34,633 bases of DNA from Thermodesulfovibrio sp. Lineage in GTDB: Bacteria; Nitrospirota; Thermodesulfovibrionia; Thermodesulfovibrionales; Dissulfurispiraceae. Below are positions 7,091-14,853 of the stretch, one piece after another. The position numbers and the translations under genes are program-made. The notes beneath the pieces were generated by a model, which had not been told where the DNA came from, did not search any database, and saw nothing but the letters and a program-made list of their open reading frames with translations. Within the stretch, counting starts at the first letter, position 1; the number at the start of each line of letters is the position of its first letter. The stretch spans positions 1 to 34,633 of the forward strand of contig PNNP01000004.1 in NCBI GenBank assembly GCA_013824325.1, given 5' to 3'.

Positions 7091-8281
7091 TTATTTAAGT
7101 CCCGATATTGCTTCTTTTATCCTTTCGAGTCCCTTCGATATGTTCTCCATAGATGTAGCATAGGAAATCCTAATATAATTATCATCGCCGAATGCGTCTC
7201 CGTGCACAAGCGCCACCTTTGCATCCTCAAGAAGATAAAGTGCAAAATCGAGCGAAGAGTTTATCGCACGGCTGCCAGCTTTTTTGCCGTAAAGTTTTGA
7301 AATGTCAGGGAACGCATAGAATGCCCCTGTCGGCATGATACAACTAACGCCGCGAACGGCATTCAGTCTTTCAACAAGAAATCGCCTTCTCTTATCAAAT
7401 TCAGTGCGCATCATGGATGTAAAATCCTGAGGCCCGGTCAATGCGGCTACTGCCGCTTTTTGAGCAATGGAAGTCGGATTTGATGTTGACTGACTCTGAA
7501 TATTCGTCATCGCCTTTATAATATCTTTTGGACCCGCTGTATACCCAATCCTCCAGCCTGTCATTGCATGCGACTTTGAAAGACCGTTTACAACAATAGT
7601 CTTTTTCTTTATCTCTTTATTCAATGACGCAATACTAATATGCTCAAATCCGTCATACACAAGTTTTTCGTATATTTCGTCAGAAATTACATATATGTCA
7701 TGCCGCAGGGCTATTTCAGCAATGGCTTCAAGGCTCCTTTTGTCATATGTCAGTCCTGTTGGGTTTGACGGAGAATTCAGTATCAGCGCCTTTGTCTTTT
7801 TTGTTATCCTTGATTCAAGGGCATCCGGGCTCACTATGAAATTGTCCTTTACATAGGTCTTTACAAAAACAGGAACTGCATCATTCAGAAGCACCTGGTC
7901 AGGATAAGAAACCCAGTAAGGCGAAGGAATCAGCACTTCATCTCCTGAACCGTATAATGCCTGCGCAATATTATAAAGACTGTGCTTTGCGCCGCATGAA
8001 ACTATTATCTCATCCTTTTCATATTCAAGGTCATTGTCCTTTTTGAATTTGGCAATAATCGCCTCTTTAAGCTCGTCAATTCCGCCCACAGGCGTGTATT
8101 TTGTAAAACCGTCCCGCAGAGCCTTTATTGCAGCCTCTTTAATATGCTCCGGCGTGTCAAAATCAGGCTCTCCGACTCCGAAATTCACGACATCAATTCC
8201 CTGAGCCTTCATTGCCTTTGCCTTTGCATCAATGGACAGCGTGGGTGAAGGCTTAATCTTTTTTGCCCTTTCAGAAAGCAT
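7091..8281 (-). CDS. aspC: Aspartate aminotransferase, class I PLP enzyme (subgroup Ib)
   Basis: The 396-aa product is a fold-type I aminotransferase that interconverts aspartate and 2-oxoglutarate with oxaloacetate and glutamate. The PLP lysine is K236 in NGLSKSHAMTGWRIGY. The NPTG loop (SPSNPTG, about 171-177), the SDEIYEKLVYDG block near 200 and a conserved C-terminal arginine region (YIRISYATS) are visible. The start VVNFGVGEPDFDTPEHI is that of the thermophile-type Ib subgroup. GGGAGG precedes the ATG. Some Ib members also accept prephenate, which cannot be excluded. A heptad-periodic tract separates it from the TPR gene upstream, and era follows without a gap. Confidence 0.93.
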   Translation of the reverse strand: MLSERAKKIKPSPTLSIDAKAKAMKAQGIDVVNFGVGEPDFDTPEHIKEAAIKALRDGFTKYTPVGGIDELKEAIIAKFKKDNDLEYEKDEIIVSCGAKHSLYNIAQALYGSGDEVLIPSPYWVSYPDQVLLNDAVPVFVKTYVKDNFIVSPDALESRITKKTKALILNSPSNPTGLTYDKRSLEAIAEIALRHDIYVISDEIYEKLVYDGFEHISIASLNKEIKKKTIVVNGLSKSHAMTGWRIGYTAGPKDIIKAMTNIQSQSTSNPTSIAQKAAVAALTGPQDFTSMMRTEFDKRRRFLVERLNAVRGVSCIMPTGAFYAFPDISKLYGKKAGSRAINSSLDFALYLLEDAKVALVHGDAFGDDNYIRISYATSMENISKGLERIKEAISGLK

Positions 8282-8299
8282 AGTGAGTCCTCCCTCTAA

Positions 8300-8369
8300 A
8301 TACGCAATGCATAATCTCTGATGAGTTTATTCCCACACGTCACTCATTACTCATCACGCATTACGGCTT
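8300..8369. repeat. Heptad-periodic tract, intergenic
   Basis: Ten consecutive 7-bp units, most starting with A and including ACTCATT, ACTCATC and ACGCATT, fill most of the gap between the TPR gene and the aminotransferase gene. The right half complements the style of the left half (ATGAGTT against ACTCATT), so a hairpin is possible. The same motif style recurs at 11376-11473 and 22882-22958. Confidence 0.75.
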
Positions 8370-8372
8370 TTA

Positions 8373-8927
8373 TTATAACTTATTTTTTGATTTAAGCTCT
8401 CTAATCTTATTGAGGGTATCGAGATAATTTTCATTGGAAGGGCTCAAATCAAGCGCTTTCAATACAAGAGATTCTGCCTCAAGAAGAAGAATTTTTAATT
8501 CTTCAACCGCCAGTTTTGAACCTTTAGCCTTATTATAATAAAGCCATGCAAGATTATTATAGGCATCAGTGATGTCGGGTTTCTCTTCAATTGCTTTTCT
8601 GTAAAACCCCTCTGCCCTTTCTGAATCCCCTTTTTGCACAAAGATATTGCCCAGATAAAGATATGCAAGTGGAAGCTTTTTTGATGCCTTTTTATATTCC
8701 TCAACAGCGTTATCAGTTTCTCCTTTCTTTTCATATGCGACGCCGAGGTTGATATGTTCATCGGGAGTTAAAGGGTCATCAAGAATGACTATCCTCGGCA
8801 GAGAACAGCCAGCGGTCAGGAGACAGAAGACAGCAATCAGCAAGACTATCAAAACTAAGGATGATGTATTTATTTCCGACTGCCGACTGCCGACTGCCGA
8901 CTGCCGACTCACTTCGGCTTTATCCAT
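8373..8927 (-). CDS. TPR-repeat lipoprotein of the PA2778/PA2779-type locus
   Basis: The 184-aa product (from the ATG at 8927) has a hydrophobic signal with lipobox LTAGC, predicting an acylated periplasmic or outer-membrane lipoprotein. At least two or three tetratricopeptide repeats follow, in DEHINLGVAYEKKGETDNA, LAYLYLGNIFVQKGDSERA and DAYNNLAWLYYNKAKG. Its neighbour is a C39-like peptidase, the other half of what PA2778-family proteins carry as one chain. The start is uncertain: ATG at 8954, ATG at 8927 and a GTG at 8912 that overlaps the peptidase stop are all in frame. Everything between the start and the lipobox is encoded by a heptad-periodic tract, giving a strange SRQSAVGSRQS n-region. 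Confidence 0.78.
   Translation of the reverse strand: MDKAEVSRQSAVGSRQSEINTSSLVLIVLLIAVFCLLTAGCSLPRIVILDDPLTPDEHINLGVAYEKKGETDNAVEEYKKASKKLPLAYLYLGNIFVQKGDSERAEGFYRKAIEEKPDITDAYNNLAWLYYNKAKGSKLAVEELKILLLEAESLVLKALDLSPSNENYLDTLNKIRELKSKNKL
8814..8911. repeat. Heptad-periodic tract spanning the peptidase stop and TPR lipoprotein signal
   Basis: Fourteen 7-bp units in constant register occur here. The right part is CGACTGC repeated four times plus CGACTCA (8877-8911), and the left part is a degenerate AGACAG-type arm. The peptidase TGA stop (8909-8911) lies inside the last unit. In the TPR frame the tract encodes the N-region and much of the signal peptide. Confidence 0.85.
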
Positions 8928-9439
8928 AATGTCCAGAAATTCGTTTTTCCCCATGCTTTTAAAAATGTGTCCTTCTTTATAAATACCCGTTCCTTCTTGC
9001 CCGAATTTGCAATAATGCCGTCTTCAGTATAACCTACAACAACCATAAAGTGATTCGTCTGAAATATTGAAAAACCGTAGTCTACAAGGACAATAAGAGG
9101 ATACCCGTCATGTATCTTTGCTTTCAAATCCTCCCAGTCTCCTCGATAGTATAATGAATAAAATCCCTTCTTCTGGGCATAAAGTGCCATATCTATGGTA
9201 AGCGTTCCCCTTGCAGATACACTGTATATGTCCCTTGCTATATCATCGGGAGTGATGTTGACGCGCCAGTAATTCATTACACCAGCAATGGATGCCGGTC
9301 CGCACTGATAATCCTCCTGCGGATGAAACGGCACATTATTTATCATTATTGGCTTTGAATCAAACCGGACAGAAACCGTCGAGCACGAAAATAGAGCAAA
9401 AATAATAATCAGAAATATTATTTTAAACTTATATGTCAT
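8909..9439 (-). CDS. C39-like cysteine peptidase lipoprotein (PA2778 family)
   Basis: The 176-aa product begins with a hydrophobic signal and lipobox (ALFSC), so it is probably membrane-anchored in the periplasm. A peptidase C39-like domain follows: catalytic Cys in YQCGPAS (about residue 46), His in TNHFMVVVGY, and a downstream Asn in IANSGKKERVF. PA2778-family proteins normally continue into TPR repeats in one chain. Here the peptidase stops after NFWTLWIKPK and the TPR part is a separate overlapping gene. The substrate is unknown. There is no good ribosome-binding site, and a strong terminator hairpin ends only about 18 bp before the start, so expression may depend on read-through. Confidence 0.82.
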   Translation of the reverse strand: MTYKFKIIFLIIIFALFSCSTVSVRFDSKPIMINNVPFHPQEDYQCGPASIAGVMNYWRVNITPDDIARDIYSVSARGTLTIDMALYAQKKGFYSLYYRGDWEDLKAKIHDGYPLIVLVDYGFSIFQTNHFMVVVGYTEDGIIANSGKKERVFIKKDTFLKAWGKTNFWTLWIKPK

Positions 9440-9456
9440 TTTATTGTGAACTTAAA

Positions 9457-9486
9457 ACAGGGCAGGGATTGTTATCCCTGCCCTGT
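9457..9486 (-). terminator. Rho-independent terminator after the PA2779-family gene
   Basis: A perfect 13-bp GC-rich inverted repeat (9457-9469 with 9474-9486, 4-nt loop) is followed on the minus strand by TTTT. It lies 14 bp past the PA2779-family stop and just before the peptidase start, so it can separate or attenuate expression between the two. Confidence 0.85.
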
Positions 9487-9500
9487 GAAAACGGAAAGAA

Positions 9501-9893
9501 CTATTTGGTCACTACAACCTTGTGCCCTGTCAACTGCAGCAATAATACAACCAGTATTGCTATCACAAGGAGTGCAATAATAATTCCGAGAGCGTCACCT
9601 CCTACTTTCAGGTCATCAATATGAAGGGATAGTTGATGTATCTGCTGATCGCTCATTTGTGAAAGCCGGCTATTAATTTCGTCCTCGGTAAGGCCGAATC
9701 TTTCGAGCCTCTCCCTTATCATCTTTGTCTCGAGTACCTTCTGTATCTTATCCAAATCAGCAGCCCTGTCAACATTTGCAAGAGCAATGACTTCAGACGG
9801 AGCAAAACCAGCATCAACCTTCGGGGCAATACCGATAATGAACATTGCAAAAACAAGATACCATGAAACCTGCTTCATAAAAGGAATCTTCAT
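9501..9893 (-). CDS. PA2779 family protein
   Basis: The roughly 130-aa product has an N-terminal signal peptide (about residues 1-28, ending near VDAGF), then SEVIALANVDRAADLDKIQKVLE and a helical segment ELERFGL-type (RERLERFGLTEDEINSRLSQMSDQQ). A C-terminal hydrophobic span (LGIIIALLVIAILVVLLLQL) precedes a short tail. This is the layout of PA2779-family proteins, whose genes travel with the PA2778-type peptidase, as here. Function is unknown. The C-terminal anchor suggests an inner-membrane partner or substrate of the peptidase, which is inference. AAGGAGGTGA precedes the start; ATG at 9893 is preferred over the adjoining TTG at 9896. Four 17-bp tandem repeats lie just upstream. Confidence 0.82.
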   Translation of the reverse strand: MKIPFMKQVSWYLVFAMFIIGIAPKVDAGFAPSEVIALANVDRAADLDKIQKVLETKMIRERLERFGLTEDEINSRLSQMSDQQIHQLSLHIDDLKVGGDALGIIIALLVIAILVVLLLQLTGHKVVVTK

Positions 9894-9915
9894 CAATCCT
9901 TCACCTCCTTCTCTT

Positions 9916-9981
9916 CCTTAAAATCATTCCGGCCTTAAAATCATTAGGGCCTTTAAATCATTAGGGCCTTTAAATTACTCC
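9916..9981. repeat. Tandem 17-bp repeats upstream of the PA2779-family gene
   Basis: Nearly four copies of a 17-bp unit (CCTTAAAATCATTAGGG and variants) run from 9916 to 9981, immediately upstream of the ribosome-binding site. Each unit boundary forms a GGCC. The location in the leader or promoter of the PA2779-family gene suggests an operator array, but no regulator is identified. Confidence 0.85.
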
Positions 9982-10008
9982 AGATATAATACCAAAATAC
10001 CCCTCTTA

Positions 10009-11133
10009 TTAATAAATATATTTTTTGGGGGCTTTATTTCCAAGTGATGTGAGTATCTCGTAAGGGATTGTATTGATTCTCTGCGCAAGCTCTGGTGCAC
10101 AAATAGATTCGTTGCCCTGCCTGCCCATAATGACTACTTCATCATCTTCTGTTACATCCTCTAAATCCGTCAAATCAATCATGGTTAAATCCATACAGAC
10201 CCTGCCAACAACAGGCACTCTATTGCCTTTTACAAGGACTTCTGCATTGTTGGAAAAACCGGTGCTGAAACCGTCAGCATAGCCGACAGATATCACGCCG
10301 ATAAGACTATCTCGCTTTGTAAAGTATGTCCTGCCGTAGCTTATCGGAGTGCCCGGAGGCAACTTTCTAATGGCGATGATTCTCGCCTTAACACTCATTG
10401 CAGGAATAAGCTCAGAGTTCGGGGTCAGGAGTTCTGAGTCATTGACTTCTGGCTTCTTAAGCGGCGAGTATCCGTATAACATCAAACCCGGCCTGACCGC
10501 ATCAAAGTGTGATTCGGGAATGGTCAAAACAGCAGCGCTGTTAGCTATGTGAAATAGTTTTACTTTCAGACCGTTTTTGTATAATTCATTCTGTATGGCA
10601 CTGAATCTGTCAATCTGGAGCATGACAAAAGAAGGGTCGGCTAAATCCGCTTCGGAGAAATGGCTCATTATACCTTCAATGTTTATGCCCTTCAGGCCGG
10701 CAATTTCGAGTATCTCTTTCGCTGCATCACCTGTAATGCCGAGTCTGCCCATGCCCGTGTCCACTTTGATGTGGACATCAATCCTTTTGGCAGTCTTTTC
10801 CGCCTCTTTTGATATTACAGCGGCTGTTTTTTTACTGGTTATTACCGGGGTAATGTTATAGGTGAAGATATCTTCAATATCAGGGTCAAAAAGAACAAGG
10901 ATAGGAGCATTTATACCGGCTTCCCTTAATTCCTTTGCTTCGCCTGTAAAGGCTACTGCAAGAAGCCCGATGCCGTGGCTGACAAGACTTCTTGAGACCT
11001 CCACAGCGCCGTGTCCATAAGCATCAGCTTTTACAACAGCTATAACAGTCCGATTACTGGATAGACTTTTTATAATACTGAGGTTGTTTGAGATTGCCTT
11101 TAAGTTTATTTCTGCGACGATGCCCCTGTTCAC
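10009..11133 (-). CDS. alr: Alanine racemase
   Basis: This cytoplasmic PLP enzyme makes D-alanine for peptidoglycan. In the 374-aa product the PLP lysine is K35 in VVKADAYGHGA, and the second catalytic base is Y266 in ISYGRTYF. The HIKVDTGMGRLG block (about 121-132) and a C-terminal VGRVCMDLTMIDLTD block complete the family pattern. It starts at GTG six bases after tatA. Residues about 225-241 (EVNDSELLTPNSELI) are encoded by a heptad-periodic tract inserted just before the second domain, so the protein carries a low-complexity loop absent from typical homologues. Confidence 0.96.
   Translation of the reverse strand: MNRGIVAEINLKAISNNLSIIKSLSSNRTVIAVVKADAYGHGAVEVSRSLVSHGIGLLAVAFTGEAKELREAGINAPILVLFDPDIEDIFTYNITPVITSKKTAAVISKEAEKTAKRIDVHIKVDTGMGRLGITGDAAKEILEIAGLKGINIEGIMSHFSEADLADPSFVMLQIDRFSAIQNELYKNGLKVKLFHIANSAAVLTIPESHFDAVRPGLMLYGYSPLKKPEVNDSELLTPNSELIPAMSVKARIIAIRKLPPGTPISYGRTYFTKRDSLIGVISVGYADGFSTGFSNNAEVLVKGNRVPVVGRVCMDLTMIDLTDLEDVTEDDEVVIMGRQGNESICAPELAQRINTIPYEILTSLGNKAPKKYIY
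10410..10458. repeat. Heptad-periodic tract inside alr
   Basis: Seven 7-bp units (GTTCGGG, GTCAGGA, GTTCTGA, GTCATTG, ACTTCTG and relatives) in constant register lie within the alanine racemase coding sequence. They are similar in motif to the tract at 23754-23851 in rimO. Confidence 0.7.
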
Positions 11134-11139
11134 ATTATA

Positions 11140-11352
11140 TTATGCTTTTTTCTCCCCTTCTTTTCCTTCTTTATTCTCATCAGCAGTTTTTTTAGGAGTT
11201 ACATCTATCTCGTCAGGCTCATTGGTCGCCTTTTTGAAATTCTTGATTGCCTCACCAATGCCCCTTCCTATCTGCGGTAATCTCGTAGCTCCGAATAGAA
11301 CAACGACGATTATCAAGATAATGACCAACTCCTGCATCCCAAGACCAAACAT
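11140..11352 (-). CDS. tatA: Sec-independent translocase subunit TatA
   Basis: TatA oligomers form the translocation component of the twin-arginine export pathway. The 70-aa product (start ATG at 11352) has [29 protein letters not shown], with the hydrophobic span, the conserved FG hinge and LP, then the amphipathic helix [17 protein letters not shown] and a charged acidic/Lys tail. A longer frame exists, but AGGAGGT seven bases before this ATG settles the start. It precedes alr by six bases. No tatC lies in the window, so the partner gene is elsewhere. Confidence 0.94.
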   Translation of the reverse strand: MFGLGMQELVIILIIVVVLFGATRLPQIGRGIGEAIKNFKKATNEPDEIDVTPKKTADENKEGKEGEKKA

Positions 11353-11375
11353 AAAATTACCTCCTGTTTTTTCGT

Positions 11376-11473
11376 GATGCGTCATGCGTCATGCGTGACT
11401 GGTAACGTATGACAGGGAATAAGTCTTTACTATTCTGCTTTAACTTATCACTCATCACTCATTACTCACTACA
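11376..11473. repeat. Heptad-periodic tract between mobA and tatA
   Basis: Fourteen 7-bp units occur in constant register. The left arm is built from CATGCGT-type units and the right arm from CATCACT/CATTACT-type units, and the arms are roughly complementary. The tract fills the mobA-tatA gap and supplies the last codons and stop of mobA. Confidence 0.8.
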
Positions 11474-12132
11474 GCTTTATAGTCTTCTGCCGTATTTATA
11501 TTAACAAAAGACTTTCCATTAAAATCTATTGTCTTAATATCTGATGCAGATATTAAGTGAGTATTAATCTCACCGAGAAAGCGCTTTAAGGCTGTTTTCC
11601 CCTCCAAAATCCCCTTTTCAAGACGGGACATGCTTGTCTTACAGTATACCCCAAAAAGAGGTTGCGGTTCATTATCATAGACAGGTATCGCGGCATCAAC
11701 ATTTGCATTTTTTGATATCTTTTCATATTCATTACAAACAAGTCTGACAATATCTGCATTTATAAACGGCATGTCACAGGCAATAACAAATATACTATCC
11801 CCCTTTGCATTAAGCAGTGACGAGTATATCCCTGTCATGGGACCTGATGACGGAAGCACGTCGCCTACCATCGGCGCTCCTAAATAAAAATATGCTTCCG
11901 GCATATTCGTACTGATCAGCACCTCATCAAACATTCCTCTCAATATGCCGAGGGTTCTTTCAATTATTGGAATGCCGTCAATCTTTATAAATCCCTTCAA
12001 AGTCGGGAATCTTTTATTCTCTCCCCCGGCTAAAATAACCGCCGAAATTGCAGATTGCGGAATGCGGATTGCAGATTTAAGATTTTTTGATTCGGGATTA
12101 CTAATCCCCGATTCTATATTTGAACTTTTCAC
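11455..12132 (-). CDS. mobA: Molybdenum cofactor guanylyltransferase MobA
   Basis: MobA attaches GMP to molybdopterin cofactor, making the bis-MGD form used by molybdenum and tungsten oxidoreductases. The 225-aa product has the nucleotide-binding LAGGENKRF motif at about 34-42, then KGFIKIDGIPIIERTLGIL, the GPMTGIYSSL block and the ACDMPF metal-binding motif. About 29 N-terminal residues (to SAIRIPQSAIS) precede the normal start of the fold and come from a heptad-periodic tract. The C-terminal codons also fall in such a tract. The start overlaps the end of the Memo-like gene by four bases, so translation is probably coupled. Function fits the tungstate importer at 30-32 kb. Confidence 0.93.
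   Translation of the reverse strand: MKSSNIESGISNPESKNLKSAIRIPQSAISAVILAGGENKRFPTLKGFIKIDGIPIIERTLGILRGMFDEVLISTNMPEAYFYLGAPMVGDVLPSSGPMTGIYSSLLNAKGDSIFVIACDMPFINADIVRLVCNEYEKISKNANVDAAIPVYDNEPQPLFGVYCKTSMSRLEKGILEGKTALKRFLGEINTHLISASDIKTIDFNGKSFVNINTAEDYKAVVSNE
12043..12119. repeat. Heptad-periodic tract encoding the MobA N-terminal extension
   Basis: Eleven 7-bp units (GCAGATT, GCGGAAT, GCGGATT and relatives) occur in register. The distal half contains the palindrome GGGATTACTAATCCC. All of it lies within the predicted MobA N-terminal extension. Confidence 0.8.
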
Positions 12133-12935
12133 TTTATTATAACCCCTGCATATCCGACAACATGTTCATAATCACCGCTTACATCACCTGAAGTTGCATA
12201 TTTCACAAGTCTTGCTTCCTTAGCGCCAAGTGTTTTGGCAGAATAAAGCATTATTGTTGCGGGCAGGAATCCGCACATTGAAATCCTTTCCTTCATGACA
12301 ATATTATATAAACCTTCGGGATTAAGATTCATTAACTCTTTTAAGGCAAGACCGTCAAGTCTTCTTGCTGTCCTGTCGGGCACATAATGACTCATGTCAG
12401 AACTTGCAACAATGACTACACTGTAACCAACCTTTTTTATGGATTCGGCAATGCCTTCTCCTATTTCTCTGCACTCATGGAGGGAGGCATTCATAACTGC
12501 TATCGGGACGATCTTTACACCATCTAAAAAGTAAGATAAAAACGGCAATTGCACTTCAAGTGAATGCTCAAATTTATGTGCAAGGACATCATCTGATACA
12601 TATGAAACATTCTGTATTATTTTCCCGCTTAATTCTTCGTCTATGGGAAAAGTACCGGCTGGTATTTCCCACTGCCCTGAGCTCATTATAGAAACATTCG
12701 CACCAAGCCCTGAATGGTTGGGACCTATAAGTATGAAAGTTTCGGGGAATTGTATTGAGGAATATACTGCTCCTGCAACATGTCCTGAGTACATCAATCC
12801 TGCATGAGGCGAAAGAACAGCAATCACCTTCTCCTTTGCAGATTCTTTGATTATATATTTTTCTACCTGGCTTTTTAATCTTGATGGAGTGCCATTATAA
12901 AATTGTCCTGCTACGGCAGGCAGTCTTTTCATCAT
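12129..12935 (-). CDS. Memo-like protein, AmmeMemoRadiSam system protein B
   Basis: The 268-aa product matches the Memo family, relatives of extradiol dioxygenases: the start RLPAVAGQFYNG, a metal-ligand His in SPHAGLMYSGHVAGAVY, then LIGPNHSGLG, the HKFEHSLEVQLPFL block and the SSDMSHYVP motif. In bacteria this protein usually belongs with an AMMECR1 protein and a radical SAM enzyme; neither is nearby, and the function is unknown. GGAG precedes the start, where either of two adjacent ATGs could be used. The first ATG overlaps the dnaB stop as TAATG. Confidence 0.92.
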   Translation of the reverse strand: MMKRLPAVAGQFYNGTPSRLKSQVEKYIIKESAKEKVIAVLSPHAGLMYSGHVAGAVYSSIQFPETFILIGPNHSGLGANVSIMSSGQWEIPAGTFPIDEELSGKIIQNVSYVSDDVLAHKFEHSLEVQLPFLSYFLDGVKIVPIAVMNASLHECREIGEGIAESIKKVGYSVVIVASSDMSHYVPDRTARRLDGLALKELMNLNPEGLYNIVMKERISMCGFLPATIMLYSAKTLGAKEARLVKYATSGDVSGDYEHVVGYAGVIIK

Positions 12936-14314
12936 TATATCTCCTCTTCGGATTCGTATGAAACCTCGGTAAAATCTACAAATCTTGTGCAGGTAGAAAG
13001 AAAGGTGAGATTAACAATACCTGTAGGGCCGTTTCTCTGTTTGGCAACAATTACTTCAGCCTTACCCTTGTTAGACGGGTTGTTTTTATTATATAGCTCA
13101 TCCCTGTAAAGGAAAATGATTACGTCTGCATCCTGCTCAATCGCACCTGATTCCCTGAGGTCTGCAAGGGTGGGCTTCTTTTCTCCCCTTTGCTCAACAG
13201 CCCTGTTCAACTGGCTCAATGCAACCACAGGAACTTTCAGCTCCTTTGAAAGGGCTTTTAGTGACCTTGATATATCGGATATCTCCTGTTCCCTGCGTTC
13301 AAAATTTCCCCTGCTTCTCATAAGCTGAAGATAGTCAACAACCACGAGACTCAAGCCCCCGCGTTCCATCTTCAATCTCCTTGCTTTTGCCCGCACCTCA
13401 AGCACTGTGATGGCGGATGAATCATCAATAAATATGGGGGCATCCGCAAGCCTTCCTGCTGCATTTGTCAGTTTTGGCCAGTCCTCCTTGCTTATAAAAC
13501 CTTTTCTGACATGAGAAGAATTCACCATGCTCTCTGAGCATAACATTCTCAATGCAAGCTGCTCTTTTGACATTTCAAGACTGAAAACCGCCACAGGTTC
13601 TTTCATATTAATGGCAACATGCTGCGCTACATTAAGTGCAAAAGCTGTCTTGCCCATACCGGGCCTGCCGCCGACAACAATAAGTTCACTGGGCTGAAAT
13701 CCTGATGTCAGCTCATCAAGGTCTTTAAAGCCTGACGGCATACCGGTAATTGCCTCTTTTTTATTATAAAGCTGTTCTATTGTCTTAAATGTATCTTTAA
13801 CAAGGTCTTTCAGTTTTGAGAATGAAGTCTTAATCCTTTTATCGGTGATGTCAAAAATCGTTTTTTCTGCATAATCTACCATCTCGTCAGCATCAAGACT
13901 ATCTTCATAAACTTTTGAGGCAATATGAGTGGATGCGTTTATTAACGACCTCAACAGTGCCTTTTCCCTGACAATCTTTGAATGATACTGTATATTTGCC
14001 GATGTGGGAACACTGTTCGCGAGACTGGAAAGATATGATATGCCGCCTATGGCTTCAAGCTCATTGCCCCTTCTTAAATAATCCGTCAAGGTGATGATGT
14101 CTATTGGCTCGCTCTTGTCAAAAAGCTCGAGCATTGCATTATACAGGCGTCTGTGTGATTCCTTGTAGAAATCGTCCGGACTCAGAATTTCGATGGTTTT
14201 CGGCAAAGCCTCGTTATCAAAGACAATCGCACCGAGAACAGACTGCTCTGCTTCTATATTCTGAGGAGGGAGTTTGTCAATGGTCAGGTCAACATCTTTC
14301 AATTTAACCTCCAC
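12935..14314 (-). CDS. dnaB: Replicative DNA helicase DnaB
   Basis: DnaB is the hexameric 5'-3' helicase of the replication fork. The 459-aa product has the N-terminal DnaG-binding domain (PPQNIEAEQSVLGAI to about residue 130), a linker, and the RecA-like motor. Walker A is GRPGMGKT (216-223), and further motifs include SLEMSKEQLALRML, VVVDYLQLM (Walker B) and KELKVPVVALSQLNRAVEQR. No intein interrupts the P-loop, a common site for one in DnaB. The longest frame starts at GTG 14314; a TTG at 14302 with GGTGGAGG just before it is an alternative. rplI precedes it by 12 bp, a widespread rplI-dnaB pairing. Confidence 0.97.
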   Translation of the reverse strand: MEVKLKDVDLTIDKLPPQNIEAEQSVLGAIVFDNEALPKTIEILSPDDFYKESHRRLYNAMLELFDKSEPIDIITLTDYLRRGNELEAIGGISYLSSLANSVPTSANIQYHSKIVREKALLRSLINASTHIASKVYEDSLDADEMVDYAEKTIFDITDKRIKTSFSKLKDLVKDTFKTIEQLYNKKEAITGMPSGFKDLDELTSGFQPSELIVVGGRPGMGKTAFALNVAQHVAINMKEPVAVFSLEMSKEQLALRMLCSESMVNSSHVRKGFISKEDWPKLTNAAGRLADAPIFIDDSSAITVLEVRAKARRLKMERGGLSLVVVDYLQLMRSRGNFERREQEISDISRSLKALSKELKVPVVALSQLNRAVEQRGEKKPTLADLRESGAIEQDADVIIFLYRDELYNKNNPSNKGKAEVIVAKQRNGPTGIVNLTFLSTCTRFVDFTEVSYESEEEI

Positions 14315-14326
14315 CTAACCTTAATC

Positions 14327-14770
14327 CTATTCCTGCACCACCTGAATACTGACCTGTGTGGAAACATCGGAATGAATCTTCACATTAACCGCATAATTAC
14401 CGAGTCTCTTTATAGGGTCTTCCAGTAAAATCTTTTTTCTGTCAATATCCATGCCTTCTTTTTTTAATGCTTCGGCAATATCAGCGGCAGTCACAGAGCC
14501 AAAAAGTTTTTCCTCTTCTCCTGCCTTTGCTTTTATTGTAATGACCTTTGATGAAAGTCTGGTTGACAGATCTTCAGCAGTAGTCTTTGCTTTTTTGGCA
14601 AGTTCCTGTATCTTTTTCCTTTCATGCTCCAGTGCGCTGATATTCTTCGGGTTTGCCTCAACGGCAAGACCCTTGGGTATTAAAAAATTTCTTGCATATC
14701 CGTCTTTAACATTGATAACTTCACCCATTTGGCCGAAATTTTTAACCTCTTCCCTGAGAATGATCTTCAT
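14327..14770 (-). CDS. rplI: 50S ribosomal protein L9
   Basis: The 147-aa product has the L9 N-domain MKIILREEVKNFGQMGEVINVKDGYARNFLIPKG that binds 23S rRNA, the long connecting helix (ISALEHERKKIQELAKKAK), and the C-terminal domain with GEEEKLFGSVTAADIAEAL. The ATG at 14770 is chosen over a longer frame because it matches the L9 N-terminus and has GAAAGGAGAG upstream. It leads the likely transcription unit rplI-dnaB-Memo-mobA. Confidence 0.97.
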   Translation of the reverse strand: MKIILREEVKNFGQMGEVINVKDGYARNFLIPKGLAVEANPKNISALEHERKKIQELAKKAKTTAEDLSTRLSSKVITIKAKAGEEEKLFGSVTAADIAEALKKEGMDIDRKKILLEDPIKRLGNYAVNVKIHSDVSTQVSIQVVQE

Positions 14771-14853
14771 AAAAAACTCTCCTTTCAATTTCATGTGCTA
14801 AAAATAGTATAACTAATTTGTCTTCAATTACTCCATACCTGTATCAGAAGTCC

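Noticed and set aside
8877-8911. Repeated CGACTGC units considered as part of a CRISPR array
   Set aside because: The units are directly adjacent 7-mers without spacers, and no cas gene is present.
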